NCBI GenBank assembly: GCA_949358305.1
Contig: OX442315.1
Location: 4,712,001 to 4,776,000, forward strand
Length of the DNA: 64,000 nt
Direction: 5' to 3'
Origin: Strigamia acuminata
Lineage: Eukaryota > Arthropoda > Chilopoda > Geophilomorpha > Linotaeniidae
The notes beneath the pieces were generated by a model that saw only the letters and a list, made by a program, of their open reading frames with translations, did not search any database and had not been told where the DNA came from. A program made the translations under genes and the position numbers. This document shows, piece by piece, positions 23,601-31,911 of this stretch. Position 1 is the stretch's first letter. Every line of letters starts with the position of its first letter.

Positions 23601-26600
23601 TTCTTGGCCTGAGACTCACGCCCATTCTTGAACCCCTCGCGTTGCGCTTCTCCTCATGGCAGGATCTCACACAGCTCGATTTTCTTACTTGTGTTAAACT
23701 TATTAACTTTCTCGTTAATGTCGGCCACTTTTGCGTCCAGTTTCACCTCTCTTGCATCAAGCTCACCCAGTTTGGCATCAACTTTGGCCAACTTCGCATC
23801 GAGTGCCGCCCAGTTTCACGTAAAGTTCAGCACTCTTCTCGTTCAAGTCGCTCCTCGTACGGCCCTCCAAGTCTTGTCCACGTTGTTATGCGTTTCACCG
23901 TCGTCCGTTCCGCAATGTTGTGGCTGCATTTCCTCCGTATCAATTTCCCCAACTTTGGTTACGAATGCACACACGGCACCTTCTCGCGTCTTCAAGAGTG
24001 CAGCTGTGTTTGCATTCACAATGGTTTCAACTTTTGAACGATACACGTCACCCATCTTTCTGGCACTCATTAGTGCTTGATTCCCGAATGAAATAGTACA
24101 CTTCCGCCCCAAAAACAATTTGCAACCTCGCATTATCCAACATTTGCACAGAAATCAGGTCATAACTTAGGTCGGGGATATACAGCACATTTTTCACGAC
24201 CAAATCGCGATCATCGGTGGTTAGACGCATGCTTTCGGTTCCCATTGCACTGATTTTCCGTCCGTTCGCGAGTGTGACCTTTTGGCTCCTCTCCTCTCCT
24301 ATGAACGTCTCAAAGAAGTCGTGTTTTGCCGTCATATGTCTTGATGCGCCCAAATCCAGGTTCCATTGGCGTCCCTCAACTTTATGGAATACGACCTGAA
24401 ATGCAGATTCATTCTTGGCTTTCACAGCTCTGGCGCTTGCGTTTAGCTGCTGTTCCTTCTTCTCATCATGTTTTGCCTTGGTTCCCGCTTGGCTCCGGCA
24501 GTTCCTGCCCATATGCCCAAACTTTTGACAGTTGTAACACTTTCATGTCTCACCTCTGGTCGCCTCTTTGGTCGCTGCTTCAGTCGCTGCCTTGGTCGCT
24601 GCTCCGTTGGTTGTCCTTCACGCGGTAGTTGCGGTTGCTCTGTTGCGACAAGTTCACCTTGTGCAGCTTCTCGGTTATTTTGTCGTCACCCGTCTGGCGA
24701 GACTCTTCCTGCAAAATCATATGGCGTAGCTTTACCATCGTCGTCGCACATATCGAACGCCCTCGGAATACTGTGGTACGCTCTTAGCAGGTTTTGAATA
24801 ATCATTGTACCCACTTCCTGCTTCGAAATTTTGCCTCCTACTGCTCGCTACTGGTTTACCGTCGACTCCACATGTTGCAGGAACTTACTGGCCGTCTCCG
24901 CTTTCTCCCATCGCATCTTTGTCAGCTCTCGTCGCAGAATGGTCTGCCGCTGCTTGGCTCGTCCTCAGTGCACTTCTTCCAGCTTGGTCCAGCATTCTCG
25001 TGCCGTATCCTTATTAATTACGTACACGGTCTGGGTTTCCGACAGGGCCTGCATGATTGCGTTCATGGCTTTTTCGTCTTTGTCACGCCACGCGTTTCGT
25101 TCCGCCGCACTCGCTCCATTCCCTGGTACATCGTCCTTGATCACCGTCCACCATTTTAATTTTTGCAGGAAAAGTCGTATTTTGAATGCCCACGTGGAAT
25201 AGTTCTCATCCTCCAACTTTTCAAATTGTGCTGATTTTTATACAAATGCCAGCTATAACTACCACAAAATTTTGTTTGGCTCAAACCCACATGGTCCGGT
25301 CAGCAGTCAAGTGTCCAAAACGCCCGAAAAAGTTCTTTAAAACAACAGGAAACTCACGCAGTTGAATGTCCTGGTGCCCATAATCCTTTGTTGTTAAATG
25401 ATGGAGAACGATCGCATAGATTGTTTTAGATTCACACGGTTTATTCACACACGCTCTTTAGGCACTAACCGCACGCTGTCGTAACGTTATCAGAAGTCAC
25501 TGGAAGTCACGTTACCACTAGTTGGGTCCGTGAAATTACAGCAACTTACCCTGGCAGAGGAGAACCTCATTCGGGATTTGTAACATTAGATGCAAGGTGA
25601 TACAAATTAAACCAACACTTACTGACAAGTGAAATTCCGTAAAGCAACTTCATTCAAATAACACTGCTCTTGGCAATCTTCCATTTCTTTCTCGCCAACG
25701 CATGGGGACATCTTTCGATTCATAAATTTGTACTAAAGAGAAAAATAAATTGTTAGTTTGATGTACGTATGAGACTAGTGACTAATCGCCTGCTTGAGGA
25801 GCGACTTTAATGAACACTCACAGACCAAAAGAATCGGTGAGTGCAGACATTCTTAAAATGATAAAATGAGTTAATGATAATAAGAAAGTCATGCGACAAA
25901 CTGCTGCAGCGATACATAATCGTACTGTGCCGGGGTCGTCTCTCTCACGGTAATCTGGGGATTGACGGCCATGGTGGGACCGGACCTTCACGTAAATAAT
26001 GGAGACGGGGACTCCGGATTGTTGGTTTTGGCCTTTAATCCGTTGTCTAGAAGTCGGAGTACCCATCACCCATGCTGGTGCCAGAAGGGACATCACACCT
26101 ACAACCGTCCTGTCACTTACAGGGCGGTTTGCCTATGAATGACGTGGTCGGTTAGCATAAGACATTCTGCTGTGGTTACTTACCTAATAACCCATGTAGC
26201 TGCTCATGGAGGCTGCAACAGGGACATTTCCCCTGTCACTGAGCGTCACAGTGGTGAATGGGAGAAGAGCAGAGTCAACTGGGGCACTGCATTGTCCAGG
26301 CTGGCTGAGGGACCTCAAGAGCACCCTGTGCTGTCCAAACTCTCTCTCTCTGACTCACAGTCACTGTCCCCACGCCACTCAGCTCCCTCCTTCCCCAAGA
26401 GGTCAGGCTACCTTGCAAGAGGGGTGGCCAGGGGCCAGAGAGCAGTGTGTGGAGTGATGTAGGTCACCGTTAGACCTGTGCGCCGAATCGGCTTAGCCGA
26501 CTCGGCGCGGCGGCTGGTCGGCTAGACGCCAGACGCCGCCGCCTTATGGTGAGAATGTTCAAGCCGCCGCCGCCGGTGATTGGTCCGGCTTTACTGGCTG

Positions 26601-29600
26601 CAACTCGTTTTTGCTCCGTCTTCGAACGTTATGTGAACGTTACGTGCTTTCTGTAGTGTAAAAAGAATGAAAATTCAAAATTGGGTTGTTTTATTGACAA
26701 AACAACTCAATTTTGGATTTTCTTTCTTTTTTATTTCATTTATTTTTAAATTATTTTTTTTTGGGTTTTTTTTTGGTTTTTAAAGCCAAAATTTTGGCTG
26801 AGCCAATCAGCCGGCTGGCCGCCGCCGATACCGTATTGGATCGGCTGAGCCGCCAGCCGCCAGCCCCTGCGAACGAGCCGGACCCGAGCCGCCGCCATCT
26901 CGTGGCGACCAGCCGAAACGAGCCGCCGCCGAAAAATTGGGCTCGGCGCACAGGTCTAGTCACCGTGGGTAGCCACCGTGGCCAGACGGTCACAGTACAC
27001 TACAGTTTATTTAAAACAAAAAGCGGGAATTTAATTTTAAACTAAAATTGTTATAAACTATTATTTGAAATGAAGAATTTACATTAAGTTACTTACCCTT
27101 TTAAATGAAAATAAGACAATATTGGAATAAAATAAGTTTCCCGAGTGAAAGTTTGTTAGAATTAGACGAGGAGTACTTTTTGATTTTTCTGTTAAAACTA
27201 TCTGCAATTCAAAATGGAGTAGTTATTTTAAAATATCAACCTTTTTTTGGATAATTTAAATACATTTACTTACTATTAAAAGAATATATTCATTAAACTC
27301 AATTTTTGTCTGAATCTGAATCTTCAAATGTTGGTTTGAACTTATTTGAATTTTATCCTCTATTTTAAAAAAAAAATTAGTCATTTGTATTAATTGGTTT
27401 ACTTTATTTAATTAAGATTTGAAATGATTCAGTCTTAGCAGAATTGCATGAATTATTGAATGTGGCCACTGTGCTAGCTAGGTTCAGTGCTGAACTGGTC
27501 AGTTTGGCTACCGGGAATTTTCCAGTGGTTTGAGACAATGGGTGCATTCAAAGTCAAATGAATAATTTGACTTATCATAATCTAAATTATCAACAATTCA
27601 AGCAAGACATTGGCTGATGTGGCTGAAATGTTTTATCAGCCACAGGAAATGATGTAATTTACATCACTGAAATGATAATTCAATTCTAATAAGTGGCTTA
27701 TTGATAAGTCTCTCCAATCATGACTTATCAATAGGCCACTTATATGCAATTGAATTATCTTTTCAGTGATGTAAATTACATCATTTCCTGTGGCTGATAA
27801 AACATTTCAGCCACATCAGCCAATGACTTGCTTGATTTGTTGATAATTCAGATTATGATAAGTCAAATTATTCATTTAACTTTGAATGCACCCAATGTGA
27901 AATGTTTGTTCATACCCGGTGGCCCTAACTATCTTGATTGCCCGGTAGTAAATTTGTTCCCAGTCCAGCTGTAGCTGTGTTATTCCAAATGGTTTTTTGG
28001 GTGCATTCAATTACTTTTTGTCTTGTACAAATTTTTAGACAAAATATATTTTTTAATGTAACTGCCAAACTTGGTCTCGTATAACAGATCAAGTTCTAGG
28101 TCGAGAGTGTAAAATGGCGGCAGCTAAACTGTTTCTTCTCCCTCTCGCTTTTTTTAATACTAAATAAATTAAGTTCATTTTGTTCTGAACAAGCTATTTA
28201 CACTGGAAAAAAGTAAAATTCCAAACATTTCCAACTTAAAAATTAATGTGGAAAATTTGAATTTCCTATTATGAGTAAATTTGTTGGAAATGTGTTGTAA
28301 ATATTTGTACATTTCCACACTTTTGGAACTTTTGGAACAAAGGATTCCAGGTTCAATTCTGCCAGAAGTTCTGGTAAGAAAAATTTACTAAAAGATTAAA
28401 ATAAATATAAATATAAATATGAATATAAATGTCAATAAAACGTGCAAATTATGATGAAATCAATGAAAGCTAGTTGTGGAATCATGTTTCTAAAAAAATC
28501 GAACAGTTTAAATTAAAAAACAAATTGAGTTTGAAATTTTCAAAATGTAGGATAGTAGATTTTTTTATCTTAGAAATATATTGGAAATACATTGAAAATA
28601 TATTGGAAATAAATTGAAAATATATTGAAAATAAATTGAAAATATATTGGAAATTCATTGAAAATATATTGGACAAACATTGAAAATATATTGGAAATTC
28701 ATTGAAAATATATTGGACAAACATTGAAAATATATTGGTAATACATTGAAAATATATTGGAAATACATTGAAAATATATTATAAAATTTCAAAATTACAT
28801 AATTGAAAATGTTTATAAAAAGTTATTGTAAAAAAAGTAAATATGCCAAAAAAAAGCTTATTTTCAATTGTTTGTAAATCTAATTTCCAAACTTGTAAAA
28901 CCCATCTACCTTTATATTTACAATGTTTTACAAGGATGTAAATCTATTTTTTTTCTATTGTTCCAAACTAATAAATGCAATAATTTTTGCAGTATATACA
29001 CCATCAAACTCCTTAATAATAAAAAGCCATTGTTTGAGTGAACAACAACTCACCATTTTTGATTCTTGTCCCGAGAGACATTATTGAGTAAATCTCCTTA
29101 GTTTTAAATTTGTTGCAATGCATTTTTGATCCCTATAAAGAAACAATTAAATGTTAAGAGTGTTAATTCAGAAACTGTTTGCCCTTTTTTATTATAAAAG
29201 AAGTGTAATATGAAAAAGGCAACTTGATTGCTGCTCACAATGCAGCATACAGGTAGCATACTGTTATCTCCATTACTGTTTCATTCCGAACAGCCCTTTA
29301 CCATCTGCATTATGGCTCCAATGGCAAAGAAGTGTTCATATGATATTAAATTTAAATTAACTGCAATAAATATGCTTCAAAACAGGGATTCTTAAACTCT
29401 TTCTATTGCGGCTCCTTTTTGCTCCAGAAATTTTTACGAATATAACTTTGTCACGTCATATTCGACTCTTCAACAATAGTTTCGGAAATTTATGAATTTC
29501 CAGGGATTGTAATAACCAGAAAACTTAGGTTTGCAGACGCCGCAACTCTTAAAACTTTGCCGGGGGTGGTAGCTAGGTTAAGACAGCGTCTATTCGTTAA

Positions 29601-31911
29601 ATCTGTATTTTTTGGGTGCAGGATATCAGCCCGGGCGCTGCGCAAAATGGCGAACGTTGATAGTCGAATTGAGACCAAATGTCGCTCTTCACTAGGGGAA
29701 AATGTCGTCATTCGCTAGGCGAACTTACGAAGAGTATATTTCTTCTCCTGGACACGCACAGACATTGGGTGAACGCGCACACAAGTACCGAACCGCAGAC
29801 AACGTTGTCTAACCGTCGATAATGAAATGAACACACAATTGAGACGATATGCAATTCAAAATGTCTAGGCTGAGGAGGAAGTCAGTTGTGGCATAAAAAG
29901 TATGACGAATTAAGACTGTTGAATACGCCGTTTCTCCAGTAAATTGTACGCAAAAATATGGGCAAATAATAAATATAGTGGTCAGATAGCCAACCATGAG
30001 AATTAGGGCTTGCACAATGGCCATATGCGCTAATGCGCAACATAAATCGCACTAAGAATTCTTCCAGTTAAGACAGAAGACGTTAACTAGTCGAAGGCGA
30101 AAATCATTCTGAATATTTCTAGTAATTTGGTAGAACAAGTCACCTCTGATCACATGTTCATGGCCAAGTCTATTTCCAAAGGGAAAATGGACAGAAACAG
30201 GTGGTCAGAGGGAAATATGTAAATTTTAGAGCGCGAATGTATCAATTTATGACAAAATTCTTATGGATGTCTGGATGGGGTAAGCATGACCAGGCTAAAT
30301 TAAGGATTAAAAAAAATAAAGGAAATAAAATAAAACAAAATAATAAATTTGAATATTAGGAAAAAATAGAAAAATTTGGAAAAATTAAAACAATTTTCCA
30401 ATAAAAATGAGAAAAACCAGGGAAAAGGCGCAAAATGCGCTAAAAATTTCAAAATTTTCTACTGTCTAAAGTCAGGACCGTGACAATGGGATAAATAAAA
30501 ATTAAAAAAGGGGTGTACCGCATGCCCATGACAATTTTTTGTTAGTTATTATTTTTTTGAACCCCTGTGCTTATTGCCTTTTTATTCCTAAATGAGGTTT
30601 TTTTACAAATTAATTTATTCAAAGTATTTTCCATTGCAATAATGCATGCTTGCAACCTAGACAAGAAGTTATCAAATACTGTACATTTTGCAACATATCA
30701 TGAGTCATCAATTGGCAAGCTGCTGTGATCCTCATTTAGCAGTAGAAACAAGACTAAAATTTCAGAATAATGAACAGTTAAATTTGTATTTTTTTCAATT
30801 ATTTTGAACTAAAATAAAATTTGATTTGAATAGTTTCCGATTAAACAAATGAGGCTCTAAAACTTGATAATTGGCATTTTCAAATTACATTGTTACTTTT
30901 AAGTTACAATGTGAAAAACCAGGACACATTGTTTAAAACCTTAATTTGTGTTGCTTAATGAATTGCCCATCTCCTACTTACTCCAGATTCGTGAACACAA
31001 TCTGTGATTACTACCTAATTGCAGAAATATTTGACTTAAACCTCTTTATGAAACACCCTGTGTATTTAAAATATAATCTTGTTTAAAATAATCGTCTGGG
31101 AGTTGGGTATTATACCCCGAACAATTGTCTGGAGCTTTAGGATAAGTGATTTTTAAATGATTGAAAGTGTTCCAGATGCAGTGCTGGACTGGCCCGGCGG
31201 GCTATCGGGAGTTTCCCGGTGGCCCGTGGCCGCTGTGGCCTGTCGCGGCTCGTTTTGGCCTGTCCCGACTTCATTAATTGTGGCCTGTCCCGACTTCATT
31301 AATTGTGGCCCGGACACCCAGATTTCCTAACAATAAATTTCTTCCCAGTCCAGCCCTGTCCAGATGTAGGCTTTTTATCAAAAACTTATATGGATTTTTG
31401 GCTCCTCCAGGATTTACTTACTCTTGAACAACTGATGCTTTTAATCATTTTAGTAAAGTTTTTCATTTTCATTATTTCGTAAACGTCTGTGTGATTGTCC
31501 ATAAGAAAACTCAAACCGTGAAAGCACACTGGAATTATAAATTTTAGAACAAGTTTAATATTAGAATGATTGAACTTACTATCTCCAAACTGTTCGGCTG
31601 AATTTTTTTCATACTCCATGTTTTCATCAGTGTCACTTGCAAAGACATACAGGGCTGGAAAATCCCCACGATTTTCTTCGGCAATATCAGCATGAACCTT
31701 GATAGGCTTATGCGTGTAATAAATAATTTGTTGAATACATTGGAAAATGCATAAAGAAAGAGCAAGTATGCCAATTGATATTCCTGAAATTTGATGTATT
31801 CTTGAAACTAAGTTGTTTTTGTTGATTTCGGTAAAGGAGAATGTGTGTTCTTCTGACATGTAAGCTTTAGTTATTCTTCGGATTTCTCTTGCTTTTCTTC
31901 TGTAATTCATT
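11294..31911 (-). CDS. Two-domain DEG/ENaC cation channel, copy A (11 exons)
   Basis: Exons in order: 31911-31422, 29132-29054, 27359-27274, 27201-27097, 25732-25623, 15576-14775, 13927-13822, 13136-13054, 12966-12871, 12277-12168, 11666-11294. Each has GT-AG borders and the phases join without a stop, giving about 812 codons. DEG/ENaC subunits have two membrane helices around a Cys-rich extracellular region, and they form trimeric, often amiloride-sensitive Na+ channels. Here two such units lie in one chain: domain 1 covers exons 1 to early 6, and domain 2 covers late exon 6 to 11. Both keep a GVS selectivity motif (GVSCLS and GVSVLS) in helix 2. The ATG at 31910 lies just after an acceptor, implying a 5' leader exon not located. 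The ligand is unknown. Confidence 0.85.
11841..12102. mobile_element. MITE with 18-bp terminal inverted repeats, TA target
   Basis: The ends ATACCCTGTTCACACCAA and its complement enclose 262 bp, with TA at 11839-11840 and 12103-12104. The interior repeats GGATC-type words (TCTAGATCC, GGATCAGATCC). It has no coding capacity and lies in the intron between exons 10 and 11. The copy C intron appears to lack it. Confidence 0.75.
12168..12277 (-). CDS. Copy A exon 10 (domain 2, Cys-rich)
   Basis: This 110-bp exon runs from phase 0 to phase 2. It encodes [20 protein letters not shown], with a last cysteine at the end, as in exon 5. It is the domain 2 counterpart of exon 5. Confidence 0.88.
12871..12966 (-). 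CDS. Copy A exon 9 (domain 2 ectodomain)
   Basis: This 96-bp exon is phase 0 at both ends. It encodes [20 protein letters not shown] then [12 protein letters not shown], with donor AAACT|GTAAGT. The same length is found in copies B (37309-37214) and C (57335-57240). Confidence 0.87.
13054..13136 (-). CDS. Copy A exon 8 (domain 2 ectodomain)
   Basis: This 83-bp exon runs from phase 1 to phase 0. It encodes [20 protein letters not shown] then FRCNSQSK, with donor CTAAG|GTTTGT. It matches copy C (57505-57423), and copy B with one extra codon (37478-37393). Confidence 0.87.
13245..13399. mobile_element. Short hAT-like MITE
   Basis: The element begins CAGGGCTGGACTGG and ends in CCAGCACTG. ATCGACAG occurs on both sides (13237-13244, 13400-13407), a perfect 8-bp target-site duplication as made by hAT transposases. 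Relatives lie at 31179-31358 and 27485-27971. Confidence 0.82.
13430..13540. repeat. 21-bp intronic tandem array
   Basis: About five units of CCAATAAAATGACATTTTGGG occur between exons 7 and 8. A decayed version sits at 58045-58160 in the same intron of copy C, so the array predates the gene duplication. Confidence 0.85.
13822..13927 (-). CDS. Copy A exon 7 (domain 2 ectodomain)
   Basis: This 106-bp exon runs from phase 0 to phase 1 and encodes [23 protein letters not shown] corresponds to the conserved GxCyTF of the family. Same-length exons occur in copy B (37644-37539) and copy C (58579-58474). Confidence 0.88.
14095..14515 (-). pseudogene. TFIIB retropseudogene fragment
   Basis: The minus strand encodes [20 protein letters not shown], then [20 protein letters not shown] and SDR. 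These align with the central part of general transcription factor IIB, just before its first cyclin fold. After KSLKGR there is an internal deletion, a TAA and a frame change, followed by [20 protein letters not shown] and ARFCGNLG, again TFIIB, then ARKAVELE. The intron-free joining of distant parts, the internal deletion and the higher GC than its surroundings fit a processed, decayed copy inside a channel intron. It is not functional. Confidence 0.82.
14516..14774. other. Intronic sequence, no gene
   Basis: This part of intron 6 holds a short inverted pair (GCACTTGCTGATA...TATCAGCAAGTGC, 14589-14620) and nothing else I recognise. Confidence 0.5.
14775..15576 (-). CDS. Copy A exon 6: fused exon, domain 1 TM2, linker and domain 2 TM1
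   Basis: This 802-bp exon (acceptor TTTCTTTAG, donor GGACAG|GTAGGA) is open throughout. In order it encodes LPFLPQKQ and the Cys motif [10 protein letters not shown] of domain 1, then [20 protein letters not shown] (TM2 with the GVS filter). Next come about 47 mostly basic, polar residues (RKQRRW...KNKQNELP). Last is a second TM1, [20 protein letters not shown], followed by IPPIVVCAD, the FPxVTIC equivalent with its cysteine. Both termini of a DEG/ENaC subunit are cytoplasmic, so the linker lies inside the cell and the topology is consistent. Copies B and C carry the same exon. Confidence 0.92.
16068..16350. mobile_element. Foldback MITE, TA target
   Basis: Two arms of about 135 bp are inverted copies of one another (CACCTATAGACAAAAAAATC ... 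GATTTTTTTGTCCATAGGTG), joined by a short loop near 16205-16220 and flanked by TA. It would form a long hairpin in RNA or single-stranded DNA. It has no coding capacity. Confidence 0.88.
16351..17361. other. Intronic sequence, no gene seen
   Basis: This is AT-rich intron 5 sequence of copy A. I find no convincing exon, repeat or transposon end. Confidence 0.4.
17362..17511 (-). repeat. Gypsy 3' LTR
   Basis: This is a 150-bp LTR, about 98% identical to 21819-21968. Confidence 0.9.
17871..18660 (-). pseudogene. Gypsy integrase frame
   Basis: This frame contains [20 protein letters not shown] (first Asp), VVSDNGTQF (second Asp) and [18 protein letters not shown] (Glu), the DDE triad of a retroviral-type integrase, after a recognisable upstream zinc-binding region (about 18540-18660). 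It is followed by [11 protein letters not shown]. It is cut off from RT by the stop at 18946 and by frame changes near 18600-18900. Confidence 0.85.
18946..21469 (-). pseudogene. Gypsy gag-protease-RT-RNase H frame (frameshifted start, premature end)
   Basis: The true gag start is the ATG near 21469 ([19 protein letters not shown]), but an indel in an A-run near 21335-21345 moves it out of frame. The long open part (821 codons from 21411) then holds gag helices, two knuckles ([28 protein letters not shown], about residues 215-255), a protease with DSGA (about residue 300), an RT with NVDDILVYG (about residue 577), and RNase H starting TADAS (about residue 725). It stops at TAG after RLRL, where relatives read Q-R-Y. 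RT catalysis looks intact. Two lesions block a full polyprotein. Confidence 0.9.
21819..21968 (-). repeat. Gypsy 5' LTR
   Basis: This is a 150-bp LTR adjoining the primer-binding site on its minus-strand 3' side. Confidence 0.9.
22766..23227. mobile_element. piggyBac-like MITE, copy 1
   Basis: The 462-bp element starts CCTTCCTATAGCCA and ends in the inverse (TGGCTATGGAAAGG). TTAA on both sides (22762-22765, 23228-23231) is the piggyBac target. The middle is a hairpin around GTGCAATCGCATTTTT. A second copy, inverted and interrupted, lies at 56426-57185. Confidence 0.85.
24048..24560 (-). pseudogene. Copia protease segment with altered active site
   Basis: The sequence begins with a knuckle remnant ([13 protein letters not shown]). 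It then gives [19 protein letters not shown] where the family has LDSGAS: the residue after Asp is Leu, not Ser or Thr. It continues [15 protein letters not shown] and [15 protein letters not shown], typical of the Copia protease region. Downstream frames are broken. Confidence 0.75.
24965..25216 (-). pseudogene. Copia gag N-terminus
   Basis: [20 protein letters not shown] is the start of a Copia gag (pattern NYxxWxxxMxxxL). It ends CWTKLEEVH and then loses frame. It lies just inside the 5' LTR. Confidence 0.75.
25623..25732 (-). CDS. Copy A exon 5 (domain 1, Cys-rich)
   Basis: This 110-bp exon runs from phase 0 to phase 2. It encodes [20 protein letters not shown], then [16 protein letters not shown], giving four cysteines. 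The matching domain 2 exon (12277-12168) is also 110 bp with the same cysteine spacing. The next intron, about 10 kb, holds the Gypsy and Copia elements. Confidence 0.85.
25926..26994 (+). mobile_element. Ginger-like non-autonomous element, copy 1 (with nested hAT)
   Basis: The element runs from TGTGCCGGGGTCG to ...CCAGACGGTCACA and is flanked by GTAC on both sides. Four copies, with ends of the form TGTGAC...GTCACA and 4-bp duplications, occur at 47569, 49037, 58747 and 62084. TGTNR...YNACA ends with 4-bp duplications are described for Ginger transposons. There is no coding capacity: the open frames differ between copies. An hAT element sits at 26471-26958. Confidence 0.72.
26471..26958. mobile_element. 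GC-rich hAT-like MITE nested in the Ginger-like element
   Basis: TAGACCTGTGCGCCGA and its inverse mark the ends. GTCACCGT occurs on both sides (26463-26470, 26959-26966), an exact 8-bp duplication. The arms are rich in CCGCCG runs and the centre is AT-rich. The long frames here are compositional only. Confidence 0.88.
27097..27201 (-). CDS. Copy A exon 4 (domain 1 ectodomain)
   Basis: This 105-bp exon is phase 0 at both ends, with acceptor GAATTGCAG and donor AAAAGG|GTAAGT. It begins [15 protein letters not shown] and ends SFKR. The copy B exon at 48604-48500 has the same length and the same end (TFKR). Confidence 0.8.
27274..27359 (-). CDS. Copy A exon 3 (domain 1 ectodomain)
   Basis: This 86-bp exon runs from phase 1 to phase 0 and has donor ATA|GTAAGTAAA. 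It encodes [20 protein letters not shown] and matches the copy B exon at 48823-48735, which ends with the same KIQTKL-type strand. Confidence 0.75.
27485..27971. mobile_element. hAT-like MITE (CAGTGCTG family), interrupted
   Basis: The ends CAGTGCTGAACTGG and CCAGTCCAGCTG belong to the same family as 13245 and 31179. The flanks TAGCTAGG/TAGCTGTG are a decayed duplication. A foldback element at 27540-27893 splits it. Confidence 0.68.
27540..27893. mobile_element. Foldback MITE, 10-bp GGGTGCATTC ends
   Basis: The two arms (each about 160 bp) are inverted copies, from GGGTGCATTCAAAGTCAAAT to ATTTAACTTTGAATGCACCC. AAT lies on both sides. Another GGGTGCATTCAA end stands alone near 28000. The hairpin includes CATTTCCTGTGGCTGATAAA in each arm. 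Confidence 0.85.
27994..28559. other. Intronic sequence of copy A, no gene
   Basis: This is AT-rich sequence with one isolated MITE end near 28000. I see no exon. Confidence 0.4.
28560..28790. repeat. AT-rich minisatellite
   Basis: Irregular units of ATATTGGAAATACATTGAAA repeat over about 230 bp. The 80-codon minus-strand frame is built of this repeat and is not a gene. Confidence 0.9.
29054..29132 (-). CDS. Copy A exon 2 (domain 1 ectodomain)
   Basis: This 79-bp exon has acceptor TTTCTTTATAG and donor AATG|GTGAGT, phase 0 to 1. It encodes [14 protein letters not shown], which sits where domain 2 has [12 protein letters not shown] (the family's GxCyTF region). It is the least certain exon because of its divergence, but its phases fit both neighbours. 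Confidence 0.6.
29809..30075 (-). pseudogene. Possible GPCR helix 6-7 remnant
   Basis: A 72-codon frame (plus a few codons before its first Met) has two hydrophobic stretches. [20 protein letters not shown] resembles helix 6 with CxPYF, and [20 protein letters not shown] resembles helix 7 with LN but without NPxxY. It lies in intron 1 of copy A, on the same strand. It may be a decayed receptor fragment or chance. Confidence 0.25.
30076..31178. other. Intron 1 sequence, no gene seen
   Basis: This is AT-rich sequence without recognisable exons or transposon ends. Confidence 0.4.
31179..31358. mobile_element. Short hAT-like MITE (CAGTGCTG family)
   Basis: CAGTGCTGGACTGG and CCAGTCCAGCCCTG form the ends. 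TCCAGATG on both sides (31171-31178, 31359-31366) is an exact 8-bp duplication. An internal 30-bp unit (GGCCTGTCCCGACTTCATTA) is doubled. Confidence 0.85.
31422..31911 (-). CDS. Copy A exon 1: domain 1 cytoplasmic N-terminus, TM1 and start of ectodomain
   Basis: The ATG at 31910 follows an acceptor (GTGGTTAG|A). A basic N-terminus ([15 protein letters not shown]) leads to [20 protein letters not shown], the start of helix TM1, then [13 protein letters not shown] and the FPALYV stretch, which corresponds to the family's FPxVTIC. The cysteine of that motif is missing. Two NxS/T sites follow (NHSN is one partial match). The donor is TTCAAGA|GTAAGT, phase 0. The homologous exon of copy B is at 50792-50279. 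Confidence 0.85.

Larger units (their letters stand above)
22364..25585 (-). mobile_element. Copia-type LTR element, gag and protease only, decayed
   Basis: Direct repeats at 22364-22560 and 25389-25585 (TGTTGTTAAATGATGGAGAA...GGATTTGTAACA) act as LTRs. On the minus strand the right one is followed by GGATTATGGGCACCAG, close to the internal tRNA-Met primer site known from copia. The interior encodes a Copia gag (25216-24965), a CCHC remnant and a protease segment, then only patches up to an RRPPE-type stretch near 23390. RT, RNase H and most of integrase are absent. I could not find a clean target-site duplication. A piggyBac-like MITE has inserted at 22766. Confidence 0.78.

Noticed and set aside
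23213-24133. Several plus-strand frames of 60-180 codons
   Set aside because: They are antisense shadows of the decayed Copia interior.
26713-27045. A Pro/Arg-rich 110-codon frame
   Set aside because: It covers the GC-rich arm of the hAT-like MITE and the end of the Ginger-like element, and other copies do not keep it.
28482-28724. A Phe/Asn/Ile-rich 80-codon frame
   Set aside because: It is encoded by an AT-rich minisatellite.
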